Positions 15,976 through 24,742 are shown, counted from the first letter of the stretch. The stretch is DNA of 39,333 bases from Lachnospiraceae bacterium (GCA_017438775.1 JAFRUR010000082.1:1-39333); one strand, 5' to 3'. Notes: generated by a model not told the origin, from the letters alone. A program made the numbers and translations.

Positions 15976-17739
15976 TCACGGAAGCGGGACGTCCATATAC
16001 TGTCCGTACCGCTCCTTCAGGACGGCCTTTGACTCGTCGAAGAACTGCGTGTAGGAGATGCCGAAGGCCGTCTGGAACGGGACGCCGTGTAAGTAGGCGT
16101 CGATGACGGCGTCCGCGCCGAAACGCTCCGCCAGACATCCGTACAGGACGGCCGCTTCCGGGTAGGAAAGGGCGTTTCCGTCCATGCTCTTCGGACCGTT
16201 TTTTCCCTGCCGTTTGGAGGCGACGGACAGGTCGTATTTCCTCCGTAACTGGCTGCGGGTGACGACGCCGTCCAGAAGAAGGGAACTGACGCCGTAGGCC
16301 AGGAAGTAGGCGTTCTGGTCGTCATATGCCTCCGCCTCGGGAGCGCGGAACGCCTGATACATGTTCCAGACGCTCCGGTGGAAGATCAGGTCCTGATCGT
16401 TGGCCGGCTTTCCGCTCACGTCCGGCTCCTCAAAGAACTTGAGGTAAGCCTCAAAGCCGTGGGAGATATAGTCGATGGGGGCAAGGTGCGTGACGGCAGC
16501 GTAGGTGAAATGCTCCGCCATGCCCTCGTTCACCCAGGACAGCCAGTCCTGACCGCCCGGTTCCCGAATGAGCAGATGCATCATCTCGTGCCAGGTATTG
16601 TTCGGGTTGGAGAGGTCGATCTGACCTCTGGAGGGGTAGGCGCAGGTCGCCTGCATCGAGTCGATCAGGTCGATGCGGACAGGCTCTTCCAGCATGGCCT
16701 GCGCCGTCGCGGCGGCCGCGGGGGCCTCGGCGCGGATCTGTGCGAGCACCTCCTCCATGCCGGCGTAGAAGCTGCAGAGCCAGGCATAGAGGTCGTCCGG
16801 AGTCCGGAGCAGGCTCTTATCCGTCACATAAACGCTGAGGTTTTCCGCGCGCAGGACACAGGCGTGTTTCGCGGCATGAGCCGCCCGGGCGCAGGCGGCC
16901 TTCCCACTTCCTGCGGGGAGATCAGGCGCGGGGGAGATGCCCTGTTTCTCCGCCCAGGCGGAGAGGATCTGCGCGGGGTCGGCGGTATCGCGAAAGCCGG
17001 AAAACCCGTCCCGTTCGATCGAGAACGCGGTCAGGCTCCCCGCGGTCTGCCTGGCGGCACGCACGGTCTCTTCATCCGCGAGGACGGGGGAGAGATGGAG
17101 GCCGGAGCAGGAGGCCGTGAGGGCATGCCCGCCGTCCGCGTAGTAAGTCCTGAGATCCGGACCGTCAGAGGGGCCGGAGAGGCACTGCGCGATTCCGTAC
17201 TGCTGCCAGGCTGAGGGAAGGCCGAAGGCCGCGCCGAAGATGGCGGGAAGGGCCTCGCCCGTGTCCGCGTCGTCCGGGGTGCAGAAGACCTGCGGGCCGA
17301 GAAGGAAGGGCAGGCCGTCTGCGGAATCTTTGACCAGAAAGACGGTGACGGGCAGGGCAGGTTCCTTCGCGAAAGATTCTGCCGCGGCGAGTTTCTCGCG
17401 GAGTGTACCGGCGCAGGCGCGCAGAAGCGCCTCGTCATAGATCCGGTCCTCCATGTGGACCGTGAGGGCCCCGAGGGTGAGCCGGTGTGTGGTGAATGCG
17501 GCCATGTATCCCTCTTCGCGGTCGTGGCGTCCCTCCGAGATGGGGGCGTCCTGTGCGGAAGCTTCCGTCGGCGCGGGCGTATCCGTCTCCGGCTCCTGTG
17601 AGGAGGGCGCGGCTGTGGTCTGCGGCGTCCGGTCCGTGTTTCCGGGGGGTGCCGGCCCGCAGGAGGAGAGGACCATGGCCGCGGCCAGGGTCAGGGAAAG
17701 GAGACGGAGGAGATATGCGAATCTGCGGATTTTCTTCAT
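15976..17739 (-). CDS. Lipoprotein zinc metallopeptidase (gluzincin, peptidase MA-like)
   Basis: A 587-residue secreted lipoprotein. The N-terminus MKKIRRFAYLLRLLSL leads into a hydrophobic stretch and the lipobox LSSC (Cys about 27), followed by a Pro/Thr/Ser-rich linker. The catalytic motif is HEMMH (His384, Glu385, His388), and the third zinc ligand is likely Glu405 in WVNEGMAEHF, the gluzincin arrangement. It should act outside the cell, anchored to the membrane. Substrate is unknown; cell-wall peptide or environmental peptide cleavage are possible. The large N-terminal half (about 70-360) matches no domain I know. A TTGTGG-17-TATACT promoter lies upstream at 17816-17844. The gene is transcribed towards thrS. 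Confidence 0.85.
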   Translation of the reverse strand: MKKIRRFAYLLRLLSLTLAAAMVLSSCGPAPPGNTDRTPQTTAAPSSQEPETDTPAPTEASAQDAPISEGRHDREEGYMAAFTTHRLTLGALTVHMEDRIYDEALLRACAGTLREKLAAAESFAKEPALPVTVFLVKDSADGLPFLLGPQVFCTPDDADTGEALPAIFGAAFGLPSAWQQYGIAQCLSGPSDGPDLRTYYADGGHALTASCSGLHLSPVLADEETVRAARQTAGSLTAFSIERDGFSGFRDTADPAQILSAWAEKQGISPAPDLPAGSGKAACARAAHAAKHACVLRAENLSVYVTDKSLLRTPDDLYAWLCSFYAGMEEVLAQIRAEAPAAAATAQAMLEEPVRIDLIDSMQATCAYPSRGQIDLSNPNNTWHEMMHLLIREPGGQDWLSWVNEGMAEHFTYAAVTHLAPIDYISHGFEAYLKFFEEPDVSGKPANDQDLIFHRSVWNMYQAFRAPEAEAYDDQNAYFLAYGVSSLLLDGVVTRSQLRRKYDLSVASKRQGKNGPKSMDGNALSYPEAAVLYGCLAERFGADAVIDAYLHGVPFQTAFGISYTQFFDESKAVLKERYGQYMDVPLP

Positions 17740-17815
17740 GGCATACCTGTTTCATGCGGGGCTGTTTCCGGAGCGTCAGCACAGAACAACACCGGGGATG
17801 TCGTTGTCTGCTGCC

Positions 17816-17844
17816 AGTATAGCATCCTGCGAGAGAGGCCACAA
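17816..17844 (-). promoter_or_regulatory. Promoter of the metallopeptidase gene
   Basis: On the minus strand TTGTGG (17844-17839) and TATACT (17821-17816) are 17 bases apart; the -10 is extended by TGC. It lies about 76 bases before the start at 17739 and downstream of the tRNA terminator. Confidence 0.68.
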
Positions 17845-17854
17845 GCGAGAGACA

Positions 17855-17889
17855 GAAAAAAGGCCCCTCACGATGATCGTGAGGGGCCT
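17855..17889 (-). terminator. Terminator of the tRNA-Ala gene
   Basis: AGGCCCCTCACGAT pairs perfectly with ATCGTGAGGGGCCT (17861-17889) around a tiny loop, followed on the minus strand by six T. It begins five bases after the tRNA 3' end. Confidence 0.92.
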
Positions 17890-17893
17890 GGTG

Positions 17894-17966
17894 TGGATCC
17901 GAAGGGATTCGAACCCTCGACCTCTGCGTTGCGAACGCAGCGCTCTCCCAACTGAGCTACGAACCC
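17894..17966 (-). tRNA. tRNA-Ala (anticodon CGC)
   Basis: A complete 73-base cloverleaf. The acceptor stem GGGTTCG pairs with CGGATCC and includes the G3-U70 wobble that identifies alanine tRNAs; the discriminator is A. The D arm is GCTC...GAGC, the anticodon stem CTGCG/CGCAG has loop TTCGCAA (anticodon CGC, reading GCG), and the T arm holds TTCGAAT. CCA is not encoded. It has its own promoter and terminator, so it is a monocistronic tRNA gene. A CGC isoacceptor fits the GC-rich codon use of the neighbours. Confidence 0.96.
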
Positions 17967-17989
17967 ATGTGCCGTTGGCGGCAAAAGAC

Positions 17990-18018
17990 ATCTTACACTA
18001 TATGGGAGAGAAAGTCAA
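17990..18018 (-). promoter_or_regulatory. Promoter of the tRNA-Ala gene
   Basis: On the minus strand TTGACT (18018-18013) and TAAGAT (17995-17990) are 17 bases apart, 24 bases before the tRNA 5' end. The spacing and -35 are close to consensus. Confidence 0.75.
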
Positions 18019-18136
18019 AGACTTTTTTCTTTATTTGCGGGAGAAGCTGTGCGGCGGGGCGGAAGAGGCACAGATGCCTGCGGCTCTTTCCTACCGGTGT
18101 CCGGAGTCTCCTCCGGAGGCTGTCCTGCACAGACGC

Positions 18137-18478
18137 TTACAGCGCGTCTTCCCCGGCATCCGCGGCTTCATCCGCGCCGCTTTCCTGTGCGCCCTCCTCC
18201 GCAGGGACGGCTTCCGCGGCGTTTTCCGCGTACTCCGGCGCGACGCCCTCGTTTTCCGGCGCCTCCGCAGGAATCTCGACCTGCGTGTTCTTTCCGCGGC
18301 CGCGCAGGGTCAGCAGGAAGGCGTAGAGGACGATGGGGACGATGACCGTGAGCACCAGGGAGAACTGCAGGGCGCGGGTGGCCAGGTCGCTGCCGATCAG
18401 GGCAAAGACCAGGGTGAGAACGTACATCAGGACCAGAACGGCGATGCCGGCGAGGGCGAGGATCCGTCTTGCTTTCAT
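18137..18478 (-). CDS. Small two-TM membrane protein with acidic tail
   Basis: A 113-residue protein of unknown function. The start is set by GGAGGT eight bases before the ATG at 18478 (MKARRILALAG); the frame is open further upstream but has no ribosome site there. Two hydrophobic helices (about residues 5-27 and 34-58) are joined by a short loop, then comes RGRGKN, a positive cytoplasmic anchor. The C-terminal half is Ala/Glu-rich (EIPAEAPENEG, AEEGAQESG) and probably disordered. It lies between the tRNA and the divergent SDR gene. I recognise no family and infer only an inner-membrane location. Confidence 0.75.
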   Translation of the reverse strand: MKARRILALAGIAVLVLMYVLTLVFALIGSDLATRALQFSLVLTVIVPIVLYAFLLTLRGRGKNTQVEIPAEAPENEGVAPEYAENAAEAVPAEEGAQESGADEAADAGEDAL

Positions 18479-18627
18479 GAAAAAATACCTCCGGTGGCGG
18501 GTGTCTTGCGGAAAAGGGGCGGCCGGACACGACCGGTACGATCCTGCGGAAGCAGGGCAGGCTGCGGGGCGGGAGCGCGCGCCTTTTTCCGCCCCTATGT
18601 TAGCAGAGTTTGGGCCCGGGGGCAACC

Positions 18628-18665
18628 TTGCTTTTTGTCCGTTGTTTTGTTACTATACCTATAAT
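18628..18665 (+). promoter_or_regulatory. Putative promoter of the SDR gene
   Basis: An AT-rich patch holds TTGCTT (18628-18633) with TACTAT 17 bases on (18651-18656), and an overlapping alternative, TTGTCC with TATAAT (18660-18665) at 19 bases. Either would start transcription shortly before the gene at 18721. Confidence 0.5.
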
Positions 18666-18720
18666 AGGGTTATTATGTGGACAGGCCGTTTCCGGCCGCA
18701 CGAACCACAGGAGAATCATC

Positions 18721-19587
18721 ATGGAAAAGAAGATCGCCATCGTGAGCGGCGCCTCCTCCGGCATGGGGGCGGAATGCGTGCGTCAGCTGGCCGCCGCTTA
18801 TCCCGGCCTGGACCGGATCTGGGTGATCGCCCGCCGGAAGGGCCGGCTGGAGCAGCTCGCAAAAGAGGTGCCGGTGCCCCTCAAGATCTTTGAGGCCGAT
18901 CTGAGCAGGAAGAAGGAATACGCGGCCCTGCGCCGCGCCCTCGAGGAAAAGCAGCCCCAGGTGCGGTTCCTGGTCAACGCCGCGGGCTTCGGAAAGATCG
19001 GATCGTTTGAGGATCTGGACGAGGACGACGCCTGCGGGATGGCGCAGCTCAACGTCACCGCCCTGACCAGGCTCACGCACGTCGTCCTGCCATACATGGC
19101 GGCGGGCAGCCGGATCATTCAGTTTGCCTCGTCCGCGGCTTTTCTGCCGCAGCCGGGCTTTGCCGTGTACGCGGCGTCCAAATCCTATGTGCTCTCGCTC
19201 TCGCGGGCGCTGGGCCGGGAACTTGCCCCGCGCGGCATCCGCGTGACGGCGGTCTGCCCGGGCCCCGTTAAAACGGAGTTTTTCGACATTGCGGAGCAGG
19301 GCGGGAATCACATCCCGTTCTACAAGAATCTCGTGATGGCGGATCCCGTCGCCGTGGTCCGAAAGACCCTGCGCGACGCGGAGGAGGGACGCGCCGTCTC
19401 GGTGTACTCCCTGCGGATGCAGGCCTTCGCCGTCGCCGCCAAGGTCCTGCCGCACGGCCTGTTTCTTCCGCTGTTCCGCCCCGAGAGCAGAAAAGCGGAG
19501 GCAGCCCCGGAGGAGCGCAGGACGCATCTTCTGCACGCCGGAAAGCATGTTCCGGAAGCGGGTGCGGACGGAGAACCGAAGGAATAA
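18721..19587 (+). CDS. Short-chain dehydrogenase/reductase (SDR) family oxidoreductase
   Basis: A 288-residue classical SDR. The NAD(P)-binding loop is SGASSGMG (residues 9-16), the structural motif is NAAG, and the catalytic Tyr150/Lys154 pair is in YAASK, with the upstream Ser in FASSAAF. CPGPVKTEFF is the family's proline-glycine turn. It should oxidise or reduce a hydroxyl/carbonyl substrate with NAD(P)(H) in the cytoplasm; the substrate is not evident. The C-terminal 40 residues (PESRKAEAAPEERR onward) are charged and probably disordered. The start at 18721 has AGGAG about eight bases upstream. It is followed after 63 bases by the pseudouridine synthase gene, and the two may share a transcript. 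Confidence 0.93.
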   Translation: MEKKIAIVSGASSGMGAECVRQLAAAYPGLDRIWVIARRKGRLEQLAKEVPVPLKIFEADLSRKKEYAALRRALEEKQPQVRFLVNAAGFGKIGSFEDLDEDDACGMAQLNVTALTRLTHVVLPYMAAGSRIIQFASSAAFLPQPGFAVYAASKSYVLSLSRALGRELAPRGIRVTAVCPGPVKTEFFDIAEQGGNHIPFYKNLVMADPVAVVRKTLRDAEEGRAVSVYSLRMQAFAVAAKVLPHGLFLPLFRPESRKAEAAPEERRTHLLHAGKHVPEAGADGEPKE

Positions 19588-19650
19588 GCAGCGTTTGCCG
19601 GAAACAGAACACCGCGCACAGGATCGTCGGACAGACGCGGAGGAACGGTT

Positions 19651-20622
19651 TTGAAAGAATGGATCATCTCGGAGCGTGAAGAGGGGCAGCGGCTGGACAG
19701 ATTCGTGGGAAAGCTCCTGCCGGAGGCCACGAAGGGCTTCCTCTACAAAATGCTCCGCAAAAAGAATATCACCCTGAACGGAAAGCGGGCCGAGGGCGAT
19801 GAGCGCCTGTCCGCGGGCGATGCCGTGCGCCTCTTTTTCTCGGAGGAGACCTTCGCGCTTTTTGCCGGCTCGGGAAAGGCCGCGGCGGCGCTGGACGAAA
19901 AGATTCCGGAGATTCCCCCGGAGCGGATCCTCTACGCGGACTATGACATCCTGGTGGTGGACAAGCCCGCGGGCCTGCTCTCGCAGAAGGCGCGTCCCGA
20001 GGACGTCTCCCTGGCGGAGATGGCCGCGAAGACGGCGCTCTCCCGTGGACTCATCGTGGAAGAAGACCTGCGGACCGTGCGTCCGGGCGTCTGCAACCGC
20101 CTCGACCGCAACACCACGGGCATCGTGGTGGCGGGCATCTCCGCGAAGGGGCTCCGGGAGACGGGAGACCTTCTGCGGGAGAGAAGCACGAAGAAGACCT
20201 ACCTCGCCCTGGTGGCCGGCCGCGCGCGCTTCGGCGCGCACCTGACCGGGTATCTCGTCAAGGACGAGGCTGCCAACACCGTGCGCGTCCTGGACGCCCC
20301 CGAGGAGGGCGCGGCCAGGATCGAGACCGCATTTGAGGTCCTGGCAGCGGGAGAGCAGGCATCCCTCCTGCAGGTCGATCTGATTACCGGAAAGAGCCAC
20401 CAGATCCGCGCGCACCTGGCCCACGCCGGGCTCCCGGTCCTGGGGGACGTCAAGTACGGCAGTGCGGCCGCGAACGCGCGGGCCCGGGCCGACTGGGGCG
20501 TCTCGCGCCAGATGCTGCACGCCTGGAAAATGAACCTGCCGCAGGGGGACTTTACCGCCCCCATTCCACAGGATATGCGCCGCGCGATCGAGGGCGCGGG
20601 GTTTGCCGTCCCGAAGGCGTAA
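19651..20622 (+). CDS. RluA-family pseudouridine synthase with S4 domain
   Basis: This 323-residue enzyme isomerises uridine to pseudouridine in rRNA, probably 23S. An N-terminal S4 RNA-binding domain (about 12-70; GQRLDRFVGKLLP, MLRKKNITLNGKR) precedes the synthase domain. The catalytic aspartate is Asp152 in CNRLDRNTTGI, the RluA motif II, and the substrate-fold blocks ILVVDKPAGLLSQ and GKSHQIRAHLAHAGLPVLGD are intact. It begins with TTG at 19651, supported by GGAGG about eight bases before; no ATG in frame fits better. Between the S4 domain and the synthase domain is a short Ala-rich linker. It resembles RluC/RluD-type enzymes, and the exact site cannot be told. Confidence 0.93.
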   Translation: MKEWIISEREEGQRLDRFVGKLLPEATKGFLYKMLRKKNITLNGKRAEGDERLSAGDAVRLFFSEETFALFAGSGKAAAALDEKIPEIPPERILYADYDILVVDKPAGLLSQKARPEDVSLAEMAAKTALSRGLIVEEDLRTVRPGVCNRLDRNTTGIVVAGISAKGLRETGDLLRERSTKKTYLALVAGRARFGAHLTGYLVKDEAANTVRVLDAPEEGAARIETAFEVLAAGEQASLLQVDLITGKSHQIRAHLAHAGLPVLGDVKYGSAAANARARADWGVSRQMLHAWKMNLPQGDFTAPIPQDMRRAIEGAGFAVPKA

Positions 20623-20721
20623 CGTCACAGACCGGTTTGCCGTCTTTCCGGCGCAGAGCCTTTGTTCGCGGCGCGCCGGAGCGCGTCCCGGAGCGGGACG
20701 CGGAAGATCAGGAGTTTCTTC

Positions 20722-21912
20722 ATGCGACTGGCTTTCTTTTTGCTTTTGTACTGCGCCTATGCCGCAGCCGCCCTGGCCCTGCTGGTCTGGCTTCTGTCTC
20801 GTGCTTTTCCGCGGGCGGGCCGGACGGTGTTTGTGCCGGCGGCGGCCGTCACGGGCGTCCTGAATCTGCTGCCTCCGGCCGGCGCCCTGACGCCGGACGG
20901 GCCCCTGTGCTGGTTTTTCCAGAAGTGGGGCAATATCCTCATCGGGTATTTCCTGTATTTTTTCGGAACGCTCTTTCTGGTGTGGCTCGTGCTCCTTTTC
21001 GTGCGTCTCGTCCGCCGCAGAGGGAGGGAGAGCGGCCGAAGGCCCGGCCAGACCGCCGCGCGCGTCGTTCTGGCCGTCCTGATCGTCCTGACGCTGGCCG
21101 TGAACGTCTGCGGCAGCAGAACGGCGCAGGACGTGAAGGTCACGCATTGGGAGGTGCCCGCGGAGACGCTGGGGCAGAAGGAGCCGCTGCGGATCGTGCT
21201 GATCGCGGATCTGCACATCGGGGTCAACTCCTCGCCGAAGCTCTATGAGGACATGGTCGGGCGCATCAACGAGCAGAACGCGGACCTGGTCCTGGTCGCC
21301 GGCGACATCGTGACCAGTTCGTTCAACGCGATGCGGGAGCCGGAGACGTACGCGGCCATCCTGCGCGGGATCCGGTCGCGCCTTGGCACGTACGCGGTCT
21401 ACGGGAATCACGACGTGGACGAGCCGCTTCTCGGGGGCTTTACCGTTATGGGGCCGGAAAGGGCCGTGCGGAACCCGGCGTTTCCCGCCTTCTTCGAGGC
21501 CTGCGGCTGGACGCTGCTCACGGACGAGACCGCGGTCATCCCGGAGCTTTCGGGTCTGGTGATTGCCGGCCGCCGCGACAAAATGCGCCCCGGAGACGGG
21601 GTGGCGGTGCGGGCGTCTCTGGAGGAACTGCTCGCCGGGGTGGATCCCGCCGCGCCCGTCCTCCTTCTGGACCACGAGCCCAAAGGACTGGACGAACTCA
21701 GCCGATACGGCGTGGATATGGCTCTGTCCGGGCACACGCACGACGGGCAGATGTTCCCCGGCAATCTGATCGTGCGGGCCTTCAACCAGCAGACCTGCGG
21801 TCAGAAAGACTGGGGCGGCACGCAGGTCTTCGTGACCTCGGGCATCGGATATTACGGGCCGCCGCTGCGCCTCGGCACCATCAGCGAAGTCATGGTCATC
21901 GACCTCAGATGA
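20722..21912 (+). CDS. Membrane-anchored metallophosphoesterase (YkuE/YaeI-like)
   Basis: A 396-residue protein. The N-terminal third has about four hydrophobic segments (starting RLAFFLLLYCAYAAAALALL), so it is membrane-bound. The C-terminal calcineurin-like phosphoesterase domain has all metal ligands: Asp163/His165 (ADLHIG), Asp in VAGDIVT, GNHD (Asn229-Asp231), His in LLDHEPK and GHTHDGQ (His338, His340). The last block plus the closing TSGIGYYGPPLRLG is typical of the YkuE/YaeI group, some of which act on UDP-diacylglucosamine or related lipid phosphates. The real substrate is unknown. The start at 20722 is set by AGGAG eight bases upstream. A hairpin without T-run (about 21971-21996) lies between it and the next gene. 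Confidence 0.92.
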   Translation: MRLAFFLLLYCAYAAAALALLVWLLSRAFPRAGRTVFVPAAAVTGVLNLLPPAGALTPDGPLCWFFQKWGNILIGYFLYFFGTLFLVWLVLLFVRLVRRRGRESGRRPGQTAARVVLAVLIVLTLAVNVCGSRTAQDVKVTHWEVPAETLGQKEPLRIVLIADLHIGVNSSPKLYEDMVGRINEQNADLVLVAGDIVTSSFNAMREPETYAAILRGIRSRLGTYAVYGNHDVDEPLLGGFTVMGPERAVRNPAFPAFFEACGWTLLTDETAVIPELSGLVIAGRRDKMRPGDGVAVRASLEELLAGVDPAAPVLLLDHEPKGLDELSRYGVDMALSGHTHDGQMFPGNLIVRAFNQQTCGQKDWGGTQVFVTSGIGYYGPPLRLGTISEVMVIDLR

Positions 21913-22045
21913 CCGGCCGCTTCCGCCGAGAAAGAGCAGAAGCGGTTTTGGGAATAAAACGTGAAAAACAGCGCGTCCCCGCAGGGAAACGCGCTCATCT
22001 TCCCCGCTGAACGGCGGAGAACGCTGTCAGCCGAAAAGGAGACCC

Positions 22046-23971
22046 ATGGAACACGCACCGTATACCCCGGGAGAAAAGAGAAGAGCGTGGAAGAAGAAGG
22101 CGCGCGGTGTCGTGCGCGCGCACTATCTCCTTCTGGTGATCGTCTGTCTCGTGAGCGTCTTTTACGGGACGGAGTTCGGGTTCGTGCGCGAGAGCGCGCA
22201 GGGCCTGTATGACAGTCTGACCGGCAGGATCACGGAGATCGGAGGCGAGGTCCTGAAGGTCGACATGGACAGCGCCCGCGACAAGGTCCTGATGGAACTG
22301 GTGCAGGACAACATCGAGGCCGGGCGCGAAAAGGCGGCCAGCCAGCTGCTCGAGTATCAGGAGAGCAAGGAGGATCCGGGGGCGGTGATCGGCCGGCGCC
22401 GCGGCGTCTTCGCCACGATCGCCAACGAGATCACCTCGGGACATCTGTACATGATCCTGTTCAGCGGTCTGCACGGCCTGTTCCATTCGAGCCGCCTTTC
22501 GTCGGCCATCGTCGTCTTCGGGAACCTGCTGCTTGCGGTCCTGGCCTGGGTCTTCCTGAAAAACATGTATCAGGCCGTGCTGCGGCGCATTTTCCTGGAG
22601 GCCCGTCTCTATCCGGAGGTCCCGGTTTCGCACGTGCTCCACATCCGACTGGTCGGCCGGTGGATCCGCGCGTCCCTGACCCTGCTGCTTAGGAGCATCT
22701 ACGAAGTTCTCTGGAGCCTGACGGTCGTCGGCTTCTTTATCAAGCACTATTCGTACATCCTGGTCCCGTTCATCGTGGCGGAGAATCCGGACATCCGGCC
22801 GAACCGGGCCATCACCCTGTCCCGCCGCATGATGAACGGGCACAAGTGGGAGTGCGCGAAACTCGAGCTCTCCTTCCTGGGCTGGCTCATCCTGGGCAGC
22901 CTCACGTTCGGGATCGTGAACGGCGCCTGGACGGTGCCGTATCTGACGGCCGCGCTGGCGGAGTTCTATGCGGACCGGCGCGCGGAGGCAAAGGCCGCCG
23001 GCGTCCCCGGTGCCGAGCTCCTGAACGACGCCTTTCTGTACGAGAAGGCCGAGGAGGCCTTCCTGCGCCGCACCTATCAGGACGTGGAGGAGCAGAAGCA
23101 CTTCATCGACGAAAACCGCGTCACCCTGACGGGCGTGCGGGGCTTCCTCGTCAAATACTTCGGCCTGTGGATCGGGTCTTCGGAAGAAAAACGGCGCTGG
23201 GACGAGGTGGACAGGCGCCGGCAGCAGATTGTGGAAGACCGCGCCGTCATCAAGGGAAAGATCTACCCGCAGCGCCTGACCCCGCTGTGGAACCCGAAGA
23301 ACAACAACGTCGTCCGCGACATCCGCTACATCCGCACCTACTCCATCTGGTCGGTGGTGCTCGTTTTCTTCGTGTTCTGCTTCATCGGCTGGTGCTGGGA
23401 GGTGGGCCTGCATCTCTTTACCGAAGGTACCTTCGTGAACCGCGGCTTCCTGCACGGACCCTGGCTGCCCATTTACGGCGGAGGCGTGGTGATGATTCTG
23501 CTCCTGCTGGCGCGCTTCCGGCATGACCTCGTCAAGGAGGCGCTCGCCATCGTGGTGCTCTGCGGCGCCGTGGAATACACCACCTCCCTGGTGATGGAGA
23601 GGGCCGTCGGCATGCGCTGGTGGGACTACACCGGGTACTTCCTGAACCTGCACGGGCGCATCTGCGGCGAGGGACTCCTGGTCTTCGCCCTGGGCGGGAT
23701 GGCGGCCGTCTACCTGCTGGTGCCCCTGCTCGATACGATGTGGAGCCGCGCCAATCCCAGAGCGCTGGCGATCGTCGCCATCGTTCTGCTGGCCGTGTTT
23801 GCCGCGGACCTTGTCTGGTCCTTCCGCAAGCCCAACGTCGGCGAGGGCATCACGAGCTCTGCCGAACGGGAGGAGATCCGCGCAGGACAGTGGGAGAGGC
23901 CCGCACAGCGGGAGATCGCAGCAAAGATCTTTACGGTATCCGCGCAGGGCTTCCGGCCTGCGCAGCAGTAG
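22046..23971 (+). CDS. DUF975 / CmpB-type membrane protein fusion
   Basis: A 641-residue membrane protein. Residues about 1-320 resemble the DUF975 family (multi-TM; SRRMMNGHKWECAKLELSF and WTVPYLTAALAEFY are its characteristic blocks). About 320-430 is a charged soluble linker (YEKAEEAFLRRTYQDVEE and EEKRRWDEVDRRRQQ). Residues about 435-600 match the CmpB-type putative ABC permease family (PF06541): IGWCWEVGLHLFTEGTFVNR, HGPWLPIYGGG, EYTTSLVMERAVGMRWWDY and HGRICGEGLLVFALGG. The two halves are usually separate proteins, so this is a fusion or a lineage-specific joined form. No ATPase partner is adjacent. Function is unknown; envelope-related roles are a guess. AAGGAGA precedes the ATG at 22046. 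Confidence 0.85.
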   Translation: MEHAPYTPGEKRRAWKKKARGVVRAHYLLLVIVCLVSVFYGTEFGFVRESAQGLYDSLTGRITEIGGEVLKVDMDSARDKVLMELVQDNIEAGREKAASQLLEYQESKEDPGAVIGRRRGVFATIANEITSGHLYMILFSGLHGLFHSSRLSSAIVVFGNLLLAVLAWVFLKNMYQAVLRRIFLEARLYPEVPVSHVLHIRLVGRWIRASLTLLLRSIYEVLWSLTVVGFFIKHYSYILVPFIVAENPDIRPNRAITLSRRMMNGHKWECAKLELSFLGWLILGSLTFGIVNGAWTVPYLTAALAEFYADRRAEAKAAGVPGAELLNDAFLYEKAEEAFLRRTYQDVEEQKHFIDENRVTLTGVRGFLVKYFGLWIGSSEEKRRWDEVDRRRQQIVEDRAVIKGKIYPQRLTPLWNPKNNNVVRDIRYIRTYSIWSVVLVFFVFCFIGWCWEVGLHLFTEGTFVNRGFLHGPWLPIYGGGVVMILLLLARFRHDLVKEALAIVVLCGAVEYTTSLVMERAVGMRWWDYTGYFLNLHGRICGEGLLVFALGGMAAVYLLVPLLDTMWSRANPRALAIVAIVLLAVFAADLVWSFRKPNVGEGITSSAEREEIRAGQWERPAQREIAAKIFTVSAQGFRPAQQ

Positions 23972-24053
23972 AACGAACGGCCCGGTCCGGCGCGGGGCGG
24001 GAGATGTCCCGCCCGCAGGCCGGAGGCCGCCGTACGGAAAGAGGAGGGAGCGC

Positions 24054-24602
24054 ATGGCAACATGGGATTCCCACGGGCGCCGGGGAACGGCGCTGGAGGA
24101 ACTGGTCAACCACACGAATGAGATCTACCGCGAGAAGGGGCTGGCCCTGATTCAGAAGATTCCCACGCCCATCAAGCCGGTGAACATCGACGAGGCCTCG
24201 AGCCGGATCACCCTGGCGTATTTCGAGAGCAAGAGCACTATCGACTACATGGGGGCGGTGCAGGGAATCCCGGTTTGCTTTGACGCGAAGGAGACCGGCA
24301 TCGACAACCTGCCGCTCTACAACGTGCACGAGCACCAGATGGAGTTCATGGAGGCCTTCGAAAAACAGGGAGGCGTGGCCTTTTTCCTGGTCATGTTCAC
24401 CGGAAAGAACGAGACGTTTTATCTGCCGTTCCGCGACATGAAGCGCTGCTGGGAGCGGGCCAACGAGGGCGGACGCAAGAGCATAGCCTACGCGGAGTTC
24501 GATCCCGCCTACCGCATCCAGGCGAAGGGCGCCCTGCTGTGCCACTACCTGGAGGGGCTGGCGCGGGACCTCGCGCAGCGGGACGAGGCGGAAGAGAAGT
24601 AA
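24054..24602 (+). CDS. recU: Holliday junction resolvase RecU
   Basis: RecU cleaves four-way DNA junctions at the end of homologous recombination and also modulates RecA; it is the Bacillota counterpart of RuvC. The 182-residue protein shows the family layout: [19 protein letters not shown], the [10 protein letters not shown] block, then the nuclease core [20 protein letters not shown], in which Asp, Glu and Lys bind metal, and [20 protein letters not shown] just before the ATG at 24054 fixes the start; the frame stays open far upstream without a ribosome site. RecU is often beside a penicillin-binding protein gene in Bacilli; here it is not. It lies 82 bases behind the DUF975/CmpB gene. Confidence 0.93.
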   Translation: MATWDSHGRRGTALEELVNHTNEIYREKGLALIQKIPTPIKPVNIDEASSRITLAYFESKSTIDYMGAVQGIPVCFDAKETGIDNLPLYNVHEHQMEFMEAFEKQGGVAFFLVMFTGKNETFYLPFRDMKRCWERANEGGRKSIAYAEFDPAYRIQAKGALLCHYLEGLARDLAQRDEAEEK

Positions 24603-24672
24603 TGCCGGAAGGCCGCCGGCGGGGAAAGGACCTCCCGGTCTGCGGCCGTGCCGGTCCGGATACGGTATTGTG

Positions 24673-24717
24673 CGGCCGGGAGGCCGTGATTCAAATGATG
24701 ATGCGGCCGAGAGGCCG
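24673..24717 (+). repeat. Two tandem GNRA-loop hairpins in the pepT leader
   Basis: CGGCC-GGGA-GGCCG (24673-24686) and CGGCC-GAGA-GGCCG (24704-24717) are identical five-pair stems capped by GNRA-type tetraloops, 17 bases apart. They end 25 bases before pepT. Their role is unknown; they may be RNA structures in the leader. Confidence 0.6.
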
Positions 24718-24742
24718 GGACATTCCAGAAAAGGAGAGAATC

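Noticed and set aside
17453..18664. A 403-codon plus-strand frame
   Set aside because: It crosses the antisense tRNA-Ala, its terminator and two minus-strand genes; the translation has no family features.
18673..21741. A 1022-codon open frame on the minus strand
   Set aside because: It runs antisense across the SDR, pseudouridine synthase and phosphoesterase genes, all of which have clear family motifs. Long antisense frames are expected in GC-rich coding DNA, and its translation is low-complexity with no motif.
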